A stretch of 64,000 nt of DNA from Halomonas icarae. GTDB taxonomy: Bacteria > Pseudomonadota > Gammaproteobacteria > Pseudomonadales > Halomonadaceae. The notes under the pieces were generated by a model. The model did not search any database. It was not told where the DNA came from and was given only the letters and a program-made list of their open reading frames with translations. Both the position numbers and the translations under genes were made by a program. Of the stretch, positions 18,224 to 27,641 are shown piece after piece; within the stretch, counting starts at the first letter, position 1; every line of letters starts with the position of its first letter. Location of the stretch: contig NZ_WUTS01000001.1 in the NCBI RefSeq assembly GCF_009901955.1, positions 3,243,537 through 3,307,536 of the forward strand, written 5' to 3'.

Positions 18224-18400
18224 ATGTACGTCTATCGACTGATGTTGTTCCTGGTGTTCATCGGCTACCTGCTCTCACCGCTGATGATGAGCGGCTGGGC
18301 CAATCCCGACGTGGCTTGGTACCGTCCCTTCATCATCTGGGGCGTGTTGATCGCCCTGACCCTGTGGCTGGAGCAGAAGAGGAAACTCGATGAACGCTAG
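18224..18400 (+). CDS. Conserved small membrane protein upstream of cbrA
   Basis: A 58-residue protein with two predicted membrane helices (about residues 3-22 and 33-50) and a basic C-terminal tail EQKRKLDER. The ATG at 18224 has an ideal AAGGAGGT ribosome site. It overlaps the start of cbrA by 11 nt in another frame, so translation is likely coupled. A small ORF is found at this place in Pseudomonas too, as far as I recall. Function unknown; the overlap suggests an accessory role to the CbrA sensor-transporter. Confidence 0.75.
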   Translation: MYVYRLMLFLVFIGYLLSPLMMSGWANPDVAWYRPFIIWGVLIALTLWLEQKRKLDER

Positions 18401-21322
18401 CCTGGTCGGCATGCTCGGCGTGGGAGCCGGTTTCCTGCTACTGCTCTGGCTCTGCGCACTGGCCGTGGAACGTGGCTGGATTTCCACGCATATCACCCGC
18501 CACCCGCTCGTCTACGTTCTTGCGCTGGGGGTCTATGCTAGTGCCTGGGCGATCTATGGCAGCCTGGAGCTGGCCGCCACCTCCGGTTACGGCTACCTGA
18601 CCTACTATCTGGGCATGGCCGGCGCCTTCCTGCTGGCCCCGGTACTGCTGGTGCCGATCCAGCGCATGGTGCGCACCCATCAGCTGGCCTCGCTGGCCGA
18701 CCTCTTCGCCTTTCGCTATCGCTCGCGCTGGGTCGGCACCCTGATCACCCTGGTCAGCCTCTTGGCGGTACTACCGCTGCTGGCCCTGCAGGTCCAGACC
18801 ATGGGCAACGCCATCTATCTGATGACCGGCGCCGCCTCACCGGCCACACTAGCACTGCTCTTCTGTGTACTGCTGGCGCTATTCGACATGACCTTCGTGG
18901 GACGGCGCCAGAGTATCGATGGCCAACACGACAGTCTGCTGGCCGTGATGGCCCTCTCCTCTCTGATCAAACTACTAGCCATGCTGGGCCTCGGCGCCTT
19001 CGCACTGTTCGTAATCTTCGATGGACCCACCGATGTTCAGGCATGGCTCGAGGGCCCAGGCCAGACCTTTCAGTCCAACGTAGTCAAGACCGACCCGGCT
19101 CACTGGCGCTCGATGCTGCTGCTGTTCTTCGCCGGCCTGCTGATGCCGCATATCTTCCATCTGGTCTTTAACGAGACCCGCTCGCGTCACACCCTGCTGC
19201 AGGCCAGCTGGGCGCTACCGCTGTTCCTGCTGTTGATGGCGCTACCGGTACCGCTGATCCTGTGGGCCGGCCAGCGCCTGGGGGTCGATGCCACCTTCGA
19301 CACCGGCTACCTGGCGTTTGGCCTGTCCGAGTCGTTGTCCCTTCGGGCCCTTGCCTTCCTCGCCGGACTCGCCGCCACCAGCGCTACCACCCTGCTGATC
19401 GCCCTGGCGCTGTCGGGCATGCTGACCAACCATGTCTTCCTGGTGGCACACCCCCCCGAGGCCCACCACGACCTATACCGCTGGCTACGTTGGCTGCGCC
19501 GCGGCCTGGTTGCCGCGGTGGTGCTCGGCGGCTGGCTGTTCTATCGCATCGTCGGCGTGCACCACGACCTGACCAGCTTGGGGCTGGCGGCCTTCGTGGG
19601 CATGGCGCAGTGTCTCCCTGGACTACTGGCCCTGCTCTACTGGCCAGGCGCCAACCGGCGCGGCATGGTGGCCGGGCTGATCGTCGGGGTGGGGGTATGG
19701 CTCTCCGGCCTATGGGTGCCCCTGCTGACCGGACTCCCCGCACTGGCGATCATTCCCCCCGGGCTCGAGGCGCTGAATGGCGAGCCGGTCTGGTACACGG
19801 TGACCCTGGTCTCCCTGGCAAGCAACGCCATGGTCCTTATCGTGGTCTCCCTGGCCACCCCGACATCCGAAGGGGAGCGTGCCGCCGCCGAGGCCTGTTC
19901 GGTGGATGCGGTGATCCGCCCCCAGCGACTGCCGCTGGAGGCCGCCAACGGTGAGGAGTTCAAGCCACACCTGGCCCGTGCGCTGGGTGAGTCGGTAGCG
20001 AGGCGAGAGGTCGACCGCGCCCTGGATGATCTCGGCCTATCACCGCTGGACGGCCGCCCCTACGCGCTGCGCCGGCTACGCGACCGTCTGCAGGCCAACC
20101 TCTCCGGGCTGATGGGCCCCTCGGTGGCCCAGGATATTGTCGACCGCTATCTGCCCTACCGCCAGGGAGGCCCCGGCGCCATCGAGGATATCCACTTCGT
20201 GGAGAGCCGCCTGGAGGCCTACCGCTCGCGGCTTACCGGCCTGGCACGGGAGCTCGACGGCCTGCGCCGCTACCACCGACGCACTCTCACGCGACTGCCC
20301 GTGGGGCTGTGCGCCTTCGGTGAGGATGGCGAGCTGCTGATGTGGAACGATGCGCTGGCCCGCCTCTCGGGCATCGACGGCAGCGGTGTCGTGGGCGCCA
20401 GGCGCGAGAGTCTGCCCGCCCCCTGGAACCAGCTGCTGGGGCGCATCATCGCCGAGCCTGAAAGCCAGCTCTACAAACACCCCGTCACTCTCGACGGCAC
20501 CACCCGCTACCTCAGCCTACACAAGGCCGCCCTGGAGGGCAGCGATAGCGAGCCCGGTGGCATGGTGATCCTGATCGAGGATCACAGCGAGATGAAATGG
20601 CTGGAGGATGAGCTGGTCCACGCTGCTCGACTGGCCTCCATTGGACAGCTGGCCGCCGGCGTGGCTCACGAGATCGGCAACCCCATCACCGGCATTTCGT
20701 CGTTGGCACAGAACCTGCGCTACGAGGCCGATGACCCCGAGGTGGTGGAGACCACCGAACAAATCCAGCAGCTCACCGATCGCGTCTCGCGCATCGTCTC
20801 CTCTCTGGTGGGTTTCGCCCATGGCGGCCGCCACCTCGCCGGCCGCGAGCTCGCCCCGGTGGCCATTGCCGAGGTGGTCGACGAAGCCATTCACTTGATC
20901 CACCTGGCCCGCTCGAGGGAGGATGTGCGCTTCGACAATCGCTGTTCGCGGGAGGCGTGCGTGGAGGGCGATGCCCAGCGTCTGCTGCAGGTAATGGTCA
21001 ACCTGCTGGGCAACGCTCGCGACGCCAGCGGCCCGGGAGACAGTGTGACCATCGAGACCGTCCCTGAAGGCCCGGGGGTGAGGGTCAGTGTCACCGACGA
21101 GGGCGCTGGCATCGATCCCAGTGTCCGCGATCATCTCTTCGAGCCCTTCACTACCACCAAGCCCCCCGGCGAAGGCACCGGCCTCGGCCTGCCGCTGGTC
21201 TATAGCATCATTGCCGAACATCACGGCACCCTGGACGTCGAGTCACCGCTGCCAGGAAATGAGGGCGGTACTCGCATCAGCCTGTGGCTGCCGCGTCACC
21301 AGAAGGAGGGTGAGAGACCCCG

Positions 21323-21326
<4 letters not shown>
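18390..21326 (+). CDS. cbrA: CbrA-type sensor histidine kinase with SLC5 transporter domain
   Basis: A 978-residue fusion. About residues 1-490 form a sodium:solute symporter (SLC5) membrane domain with roughly 13 helices. A linker and a PAS-like segment (about 635-730, GLCAFGEDGELLMWNDAL) follow. The kinase core has the H-box VAHEIGNPITGISSLAQN, N-box NLLGNARDA, G1 DEGAGID and G2 GTGLGLPL. CbrA senses carbon/nitrogen status and can transport histidine in Pseudomonas. Its stop overlaps the start of cbrB (ATGA). The gluQ-cbrA-cbrB order and the downstream CrcZ-like RNA support the name over generic two-component sensor. Confidence 0.9.
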
Positions 21327-22726
<1,400 letters not shown>

Positions 22727-22730
22727 CCCT

Positions 22731-22784
22731 AGCCAGGGCCGGGGCCAGGGCCAGGGCCGGGGCCGGGGCCGGGGCCAGGGCCAG
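22731..22784. repeat. GGCCRG hexanucleotide tandem array
   Basis: Nine 6-bp units (AGCCAG, then eight GGCCRG) follow the cbrB stop codon after 4 bp. Units alternate between GGCCAG and GGCCGG. It has no coding meaning that I can see and could form G-rich structures in the cbrB 3' end. Confidence 0.9.
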
Positions 22785-22884
22785 TTGACCATACTCCCAA
22801 GCCCTCTTCGACTAAGGTTCAAGGACGGTTTTTGGCCTGATGTGAGCACCCCGGATCGAGCATCGGCCTTCCTCAAGCACCATT

Positions 22885-22935
22885 TGTTACCGTCCCACAC
22901 ACGTCATGCCCGGTTCCTGCACCATCCAGGTAACA
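22885..22935. promoter_or_regulatory. TGTTAC...GTAACA half-sites upstream of the crcZ-like promoter (candidate CbrB sites)
   Basis: TGTTAC (22885-22890) and GTAACA (22930-22935) are inverted half-sites 39 nt apart, centred about 125 bp upstream of the predicted RNA start. I recall that CbrB of P. aeruginosa recognises TGTTAC-N14-GTAACA upstream of crcZ; here the half-sites match but the spacing does not. Confidence 0.45.
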
Positions 22936-23009
22936 CTCGCTCCTTCAGCAGAAGTCCCTCCCTGAAAAATAAAAAGTATCATACTGATTTTATTGTTAAA
23001 AAAAGATAA

Positions 23010-23026
23010 TGGCATGCCATCTGCAA
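23010..23026 (+). promoter_or_regulatory. Sigma-54 promoter of the CrcZ-like RNA
   Basis: TGGCATGCCATCTGCAA has the GG (23011-23012) and GC (23023-23024) elements exactly 10 nt apart, as required for sigma-54 -24/-12 promoters (TGGCAC-N5-TTGCW). An AT-rich tract precedes it (22970-23008), suitable for DNA bending. The start of transcription should be near 23036. Confidence 0.75.
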
Positions 23027-23035
23027 TATACATGG

Positions 23036-23540
23036 CAAGAAAAACAAGTTCCGGCGTCATTCGCTGCCCGCCACAACAACGGCCACAACAACAACAGCGC
23101 AGCCCGAATGACACAGGCCCACCACAACAACATCAAGAGGCGTGGGCCAATTCCGCCACAGGTGCGACACAACAAGAACAACAGAGTGACGTGCCCGGCC
23201 CCTCGAACATAACAACAGCAATAGACGAGGCACCGGAAAATTCAGGACGCGACGCGCCAGCCACGCCCACAACAAGAACAATGGGCCCGCGAGGCGCACC
23301 CCCGGAAACAATACCAATACGCCGGGGGAAGGCAGAATCACTGCCGTCGTGGTTGGATTATTGTTTTGAATACGAGGCGGTCTCCACCGGGAGCGCCAAC
23401 AAGGATAACAACACTGCTTGCCTGAACTCCTTGGTGACTGTGGTGCGTATTCAAGGCGATGTGCCATCACGAAGAAGAAACAGCTGCAGGGACGCTGCAA
23501 CGCTGCTTGAGGGGGGAGGCCAATGGCCTCCCCCTTTTAC
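23036..23540 (+). ncRNA. crcZ: CrcZ-like Hfq/Crc-sequestering small RNA
   Basis: About 500 nt between cbrB and pcnB, the place where Pseudomonas encodes CrcZ. It carries eight A-rich clusters of the Hfq distal-face type: 23073-23080 (ACAACAAC), 23085-23097, 23124-23132, 23169-23185, 23206-23224, 23269-23283, 23306-23320 and 23397-23413. It begins just after a sigma-54 promoter and ends with a strong terminator. In Pseudomonas, CrcZ titrates Hfq/Crc and so relieves catabolite repression; the same role is inferred. It is open in frame with pcnB, but that frame has no protein-like character. The exact 5' end is a prediction. Confidence 0.75.
23511..23538 (+). terminator. Rho-independent terminator of the CrcZ-like RNA
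   Basis: A 10-bp perfect stem, GGGGGAGGCC / GGCCTCCCCC, with an AAT loop is followed by TTTT. It is one of the strongest terminators in the window and separates the RNA from pcnB. Confidence 0.9.
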
Positions 23541-23579
23541 GTTCGAGTATCGGAAATACGTGTTCGGGTATCGGAAATG
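23541..23579. repeat. 21-bp direct repeat upstream of pcnB
   Basis: GTTCGAGTATCGGAAATA (23541-23558) and GTTCGGGTATCGGAAATG (23562-23579) are 16 of 18 identical, with a 21-bp period (two helical turns). It starts directly after the small-RNA terminator and lies in the probable pcnB promoter region; it could be a paired protein-binding site. Confidence 0.7.
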
Positions 23580-23697
23580 TGCGAAAGCCGGAGAAGCCCT
23601 GGTGCTATGCAAGCTCCCGGGGGTCCGCTACACTCAATGCCTTTGCACCTTTACCAAAGCCACGAGCTTTCTCCGCCCTGCGAGTCGATATCGCCGC

Positions 23698-25107
23698 ATG
23701 TTCAAAGGATTTACCCGTTTTCTGCAGAGTCCCGGCGAGAGCCTGAAATCACTGTTCGGTACCGAGGCTGCCAGCAGCAACCCCGAGGTTCGCGTCATTC
23801 CACGCGAGGAGCACCCAGTATCGCGCCAGCATCTCAGCGATGCAGCCCTCAAGGTTCTTTATCGGTTGCACAACGCCGGCTTCGAAGCCTATCTCGTCGG
23901 TGGCTGCATCCGTGACTCCCTGCTCGGGCGCATGCCGAAGGACTTCGATGTGGCTACCGATGCCACACCGGAGGAAGTCAAGGGGCTGTTCCGCAACTCA
24001 CGGATCATTGGTCGCCGTTTCCGTATCGTCCATGTGCGCTTCGGCCGCGAAGTCATTGAGGTCACCACTTTCCGAGGCAAGCCCGGTGACGAGCACGCCG
24101 ATCATGTTGCCCAGCAGTCCGACGACGGTCTGCTGCTGCGCGACAATGTCTGGGGCGATGTTCAGGAAGACGCCCTGCGCCGCGACTTCACCATCAACGC
24201 CCTCTATTACAGCATCGCAGACTTCTCGATCCACGACTTCGCCGATGGCGTTCGCGATATCCAGGCACGCACCCTGCGCCTGATCGGCGACCCGGCGACC
24301 CGTTATCGCGAAGACCCGGTGCGCATGCTGCGGGCCGTGCGCTTTGCCGCCAAACTCGACTTCCAGCTGGCTCCGACCACCGAGGCGCCGATCCGCGAGC
24401 TCGCCCCCTTGATGCTGCAGATCCCCCCAGCGCGTCTGTTCGACGAAGTGCTCAAGCTGTTCATGGCCGGATATGGCGTCGAGACCTTCCGCCTGTTGCG
24501 CCACTACGGCCTGTTCGAGATGTTGCTGCCCGAGGCCGCCGAGGCCATGGACGAGCTGCCCTGGGCCGAGCGCCTGGTCGAGGAAGCCCTGGCCAGCACG
24601 GATCGCCGCATCCACGAGGAGCGTCCGGTGACGCCGGCCTTCCTGTTCGCCGCCATGCTATGGCCACCGGTGGTGCAGCGCCAGGCCGAACAGGAGGCCA
24701 ATGGGTTGCCGCCGATCCCTGCCCTGCAGGCCGCTGCCCAACAGGTGATCTCGCGTCAGCTCCAGCATGTATCGATCCCCAAGCGCTTCAGCATGCCCAT
24801 GCGCGATATCTGGGATCTCCAGCAGCGCCTGCCACTGCGCCGCGGTCGCCGGGTATTCCAGACACGCGAGCATCCGCGCTTCCGCGCCGCCTACGACCTG
24901 CTGCTGCTGCGCGAGGCCGCTGGCGAACTGACACCGGGTCTCGGCGACTGGTGGACCGACTTCCAGAACGCCAATGAGCACGAACAGGCTCGCCTGCTCG
25001 ACCGGGTCGGTGCCAATCCCGCCGGCAGTGGCAAACCCGGCCGCAAACGGCGTCGACGCCGCCGCAAGCCAAGCGGTGGGAATGGTAGCGGTAGCTCGGA
25101 GCCATGA
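23698..25107 (+). CDS. pcnB: Poly(A) polymerase I
   Basis: A 469-residue nucleotidyltransferase that adds A-tails to RNAs and marks them for decay. The catalytic pocket is AYLVGGCIRDSLLGRMPKDFDVATDATPEEV split around residues 61-90, with the metal-binding DFDVATD; RNA-binding segments RRDFTINALYY and RYREDPVRMLRAVRFAAKL follow. The C-terminus is a very basic arginine/lysine run (RKRRRRRRKP), typical of PcnB. ATG at 23698 gives the family N-terminus; the frame is open much further upstream, through the small-RNA gene, but that part is not protein-like. It overlaps folK by 4 nt. Confidence 0.94.
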   Translation: MFKGFTRFLQSPGESLKSLFGTEAASSNPEVRVIPREEHPVSRQHLSDAALKVLYRLHNAGFEAYLVGGCIRDSLLGRMPKDFDVATDATPEEVKGLFRNSRIIGRRFRIVHVRFGREVIEVTTFRGKPGDEHADHVAQQSDDGLLLRDNVWGDVQEDALRRDFTINALYYSIADFSIHDFADGVRDIQARTLRLIGDPATRYREDPVRMLRAVRFAAKLDFQLAPTTEAPIRELAPLMLQIPPARLFDEVLKLFMAGYGVETFRLLRHYGLFEMLLPEAAEAMDELPWAERLVEEALASTDRRIHEERPVTPAFLFAAMLWPPVVQRQAEQEANGLPPIPALQAAAQQVISRQLQHVSIPKRFSMPMRDIWDLQQRLPLRRGRRVFQTREHPRFRAAYDLLLLREAAGELTPGLGDWWTDFQNANEHEQARLLDRVGANPAGSGKPGRKRRRRRRKPSGGNGSGSSEP

Positions 25108-25604
25108 GCTTGCAGCGCGCCTGGGTCGGTCTGGGCAGCAATCTCGAGAGCCCCCGCCGACAGGTCGAGTCGGCCATCGAGGCGCTCGACCGGCTGCCGC
25201 TGACCCGTCGCGTGGCCGCCTCACCGCTGTATGCCAGCCGCCCTGTCGGCCCCCAGGACCAACCCGACTTTATCAATGCCGTGGTCTGCCTGGAAACACG
25301 CCTCTCGCCACTCGCACTGCTCGACCAGCTGCAGGCCCTGGAGCAGCGCCACCGCCGCGTGCGTGCGCGCCGCTGGGGCCCCCGCACCCTCGATCTGGAT
25401 CTGCTACTGTTTGGTGACAGCACCCTGTGCCTGCCGCGCCTGACGGTGCCACATCCGGAGATGACTCAGCGCACCTTCGTGCTGTTGCCACTGCTGGACG
25501 TCGATCCGCGACTGCGCCTCCCCGACGGACGGCGACTGGCCGACCTGCAGGCCACCCAGGTCGACGCCCTCTCGAGTGGAGTGTTACCGCTCGAGGGAGG
25601 ATGA
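25104..25604 (+). CDS. folK: 2-amino-4-hydroxy-6-hydroxymethyldihydropteridine pyrophosphokinase
   Basis: A 166-residue HPPK of folate synthesis, transferring pyrophosphate from ATP to hydroxymethyl-dihydropterin. Signatures: WVGLGSNLESP at the N-terminus, ASPLYASRPVGPQDQPDFINAV, RRVRARRWGPRTLDLDLLLFGD and PHPEMTQRTFVLLPL. The start overlaps the pcnB stop (ATGA), so the two are coupled. The next folate gene, folP, is elsewhere in the window (40890-41741). Confidence 0.95.
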   Translation: MSLQRAWVGLGSNLESPRRQVESAIEALDRLPLTRRVAASPLYASRPVGPQDQPDFINAVVCLETRLSPLALLDQLQALEQRHRRVRARRWGPRTLDLDLLLFGDSTLCLPRLTVPHPEMTQRTFVLLPLLDVDPRLRLPDGRRLADLQATQVDALSSGVLPLEGG

Positions 25605-25615
25605 TCGCCAGAAAG

Positions 25616-25652
25616 TGTTACCCATCGACACAGAGCGCCCATTCGGGTAACA
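25616..25652. promoter_or_regulatory. Inverted repeat TGTTACCC...GGGTAACA upstream of panB
   Basis: Perfect 8-bp arms (25616-25623 and 25645-25652) flank a 21-nt centre. Further TGTTACC-type copies lie at 25582-25588 (end of folK) and, inverted, at about 25659-25665. The half-site is the same as that upstream of the CrcZ-like promoter. It may be an operator or a leader hairpin. Confidence 0.45.
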
Positions 25653-25716
25653 ATCGTGGGTTACACGGGCCGGCATTCCACGCCGCGATCCGACGTCATA
25701 ACCGAGAGAGCATGCC

Positions 25717-26508
25717 ATGAAACCCATCACCCTGAGCACGCTGCAGGCCTACAAGCGCGCCGGTGACACCTTCAGCTGCCTGACCGCCTACGACGCCTCC
25801 TTTGCCAGGGCCGCCAGCGATGCCGGCATCGACGTACTGCTGGTGGGCGACTCCCTGGGCATGGTCCTGCAGGGCCATACCAGCACCCTGCCGGTCACGC
25901 TGGAGGAGATCTGCTATCACACTCGCTGCGTGGCGCGTGGCAAGGGCGCCAGCCTGCTGATGGTCGACCTGCCCTTCATGGGCAATGCCAGCCAGGAACG
26001 GCTGCTGGAAAACGCCGGCGAACTGATGCGTGCCGGGGCCGAGCTGGTCAAGGTGGAGGGCGAAGCATGGATGGCCGACGGCATCCGTGAGCTGACCCGC
26101 CGGGGCGTGCCGGTATGCGCCCATCTGGGTCTGACGCCACAGACCGTCTATCAGCTGGGTGGCTACAAGGTGCAGGGCCGCGATGCCGACCGCGCCAGCC
26201 AGATCCTCGAGGACGCCCGCACCCTGGTCGAGGCCGGCGCCTCGGTCATCCTGCTGGAGTGCGTGCCGGCCGACCTGGGCCGCACCATCACCGAGGCCCT
26301 TGATGTACCGGTGATCGGCATCGGTGCCGGCCCCGACACTGATGGCCAGATCCTGGTCATGCACGACGTGCTGGACGTCACCCCGGGCCGCAAGCCGCGC
26401 TTCGTCAAGAACTTCATGGCCGAGGCCGAGGACATCCACGGCGCCTTTCGTCGCTACCACGAGGACGTCAAGGCACGGCGGTTCCCCGCCGAGGAGCACT
26501 GTTTTTAA
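25717..26508 (+). CDS. panB: 3-methyl-2-oxobutanoate hydroxymethyltransferase
   Basis: A 263-residue TIM-barrel enzyme making ketopantoate for pantothenate and coenzyme A. Motifs: LTAYDASFARAASDAGID, LLVGDSLGMVLQGH (magnesium and substrate binding), the VKVEGE segment, and IGIGAGPDTDGQILVMHD near the C-terminus. It is followed 90 bp later by panC; the two probably form an operon. The stop codon lies inside a 13-bp tandem repeat. Confidence 0.96.
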   Translation: MKPITLSTLQAYKRAGDTFSCLTAYDASFARAASDAGIDVLLVGDSLGMVLQGHTSTLPVTLEEICYHTRCVARGKGASLLMVDLPFMGNASQERLLENAGELMRAGAELVKVEGEAWMADGIRELTRRGVPVCAHLGLTPQTVYQLGGYKVQGRDADRASQILEDARTLVEAGASVILLECVPADLGRTITEALDVPVIGIGAGPDTDGQILVMHDVLDVTPGRKPRFVKNFMAEAEDIHGAFRRYHEDVKARRFPAEEHCF

Positions 26509-26552
26509 CTTCAGTTTTTAACTTTAGTTTTAACTTCGGGTTTCAGCCCCAG
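26501..26552. repeat. 13-bp AT-rich tandem repeat overlapping the panB stop codon
   Basis: GTTTTTAACTTCA (26501), GTTTTTAACTTTA (26514), GTTTTAACTTCGG (26527) and a degenerate GTTTCAGCCCCAG (26540). The panB stop TAA (26506-26508) is inside the first unit. The tract is markedly AT-rich relative to its surroundings. Confidence 0.85.
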
Positions 26553-26598
26553 TTTTTAAGAAACGCTGTTTACTACCGCTTCTAGCCGGAACCTTGCC

Positions 26599-27447
26599 AT
26601 GCGTACCCTGAGAGACATTCCCGCCCTGCGCGAAACGCTGGGCGACGCCCGTCGGCGCGGCGACCGCGTCGCCCTGGTGCCCACCATGGGCAATCTGCAC
26701 GAAGGCCATCTGGCCCTGGTCGCCGCCGCCCGTCAGCGGGCCGAAGTGGTGGTCGCCACCATCTTCGTCAATCCGCTGCAGTTCGGCCCCGGGGAAGACC
26801 TTGACGCCTATCCGCGAACCCTCGCGGAGGATCAGGCGCGGCTCGAGGCGGCCGGTTGTGACCTGCTCTTCACCCCCGACACCGACACCCTCTACCCAAG
26901 GGGCCTGGAAGCCCAGACCCGTATCGTGGTGCCCGAAGTGACCGAAGGGCTTTGTGGCGCCTCTCGTCCCGGCCATTTCGATGGCGTCTCCACGGTAGTC
27001 GGCATGCTCTTCAACCTGGTGCAACCCGACCTCGCCTGCTTCGGGGAGAAGGACTACCAGCAGTTGGCGGTGATTCGTCGCCTGGTCGCCGACCTGCACC
27101 TTCCCATCGAGATTCTCGGCGTACCCATCGTGCGTGCCGAGGATGGCCTGGCGCTCTCCTCGCGCAACGGCTACCTGAGTGCCGAGCAGCGTCGTATCGC
27201 TCCGCGCCTTTACGTCACCCTCTGCAAGCTACGCGACACACTGGAATCCGGTGGGGATACATCCGCTAGCCTGGAGCACGGGTGGGCAGACCTGAAGCAA
27301 GCCGGCTTCGATCCCGACTATCTGGAGCTGCGCGCCGCCGACCTCGGCCCAGTGATTCCCTCGACCCGTGAGGCGATACTACTGGCCGCCGCTCGTCTCG
27401 GCCCTACCCGACTGATCGACAATCTCGCCCTGACCCTGCCGCGCTGA
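26599..27447 (+). CDS. panC: Pantothenate synthetase
   Basis: A 282-residue ATP-dependent ligase joining pantoate and beta-alanine. The HIGH-like motif is [14 protein letters not shown] (residues 30-43); [20 protein letters not shown], the FGEKDYQQL segment and the KMSKS-like [11 protein letters not shown] follow. It lies downstream of panB. No panD is nearby, so beta-alanine must come from elsewhere in the genome. Confidence 0.96.
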   Translation: MRTLRDIPALRETLGDARRRGDRVALVPTMGNLHEGHLALVAAARQRAEVVVATIFVNPLQFGPGEDLDAYPRTLAEDQARLEAAGCDLLFTPDTDTLYPRGLEAQTRIVVPEVTEGLCGASRPGHFDGVSTVVGMLFNLVQPDLACFGEKDYQQLAVIRRLVADLHLPIEILGVPIVRAEDGLALSSRNGYLSAEQRRIAPRLYVTLCKLRDTLESGGDTSASLEHGWADLKQAGFDPDYLELRAADLGPVIPSTREAILLAAARLGPTRLIDNLALTLPR

Positions 27448-27540
27448 TGCGATCCATCTGGAATGCACGCTCCAGGCACCACTGGAGCACTGGCTCTCCT
27501 TCCCTGTGACCGACTACCACCAATGACCGCCACGTAAACA

Positions 27541-27570
27541 TTGCGGCACCGCACAAGACTCCCCTATGCT
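27541..27570 (+). promoter_or_regulatory. Possible sigma-70 promoter of the thiolase gene
   Basis: TTGCGG and TATGCT are 18 nt apart, about 70 bp upstream of the start codon. It is a moderate match only and unsupported by anything else. Confidence 0.3.
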
Positions 27571-27641
27571 GAAGGCCCCGGTCATGTCCAGCTGTCGCGA
27601 CAAGGCCGTAAGCTCGTCTTTCCAGCAAGGAGACTGCTCCC

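Noticed and set aside
22993..23697. Open frame extending pcnB upstream by 235 codons
   Set aside because: The translation is low-complexity (Q/N/P/T-rich from CAACAA clusters), contains the terminator stem, and pcnB has a canonical start at 23698. The frame is open by chance.
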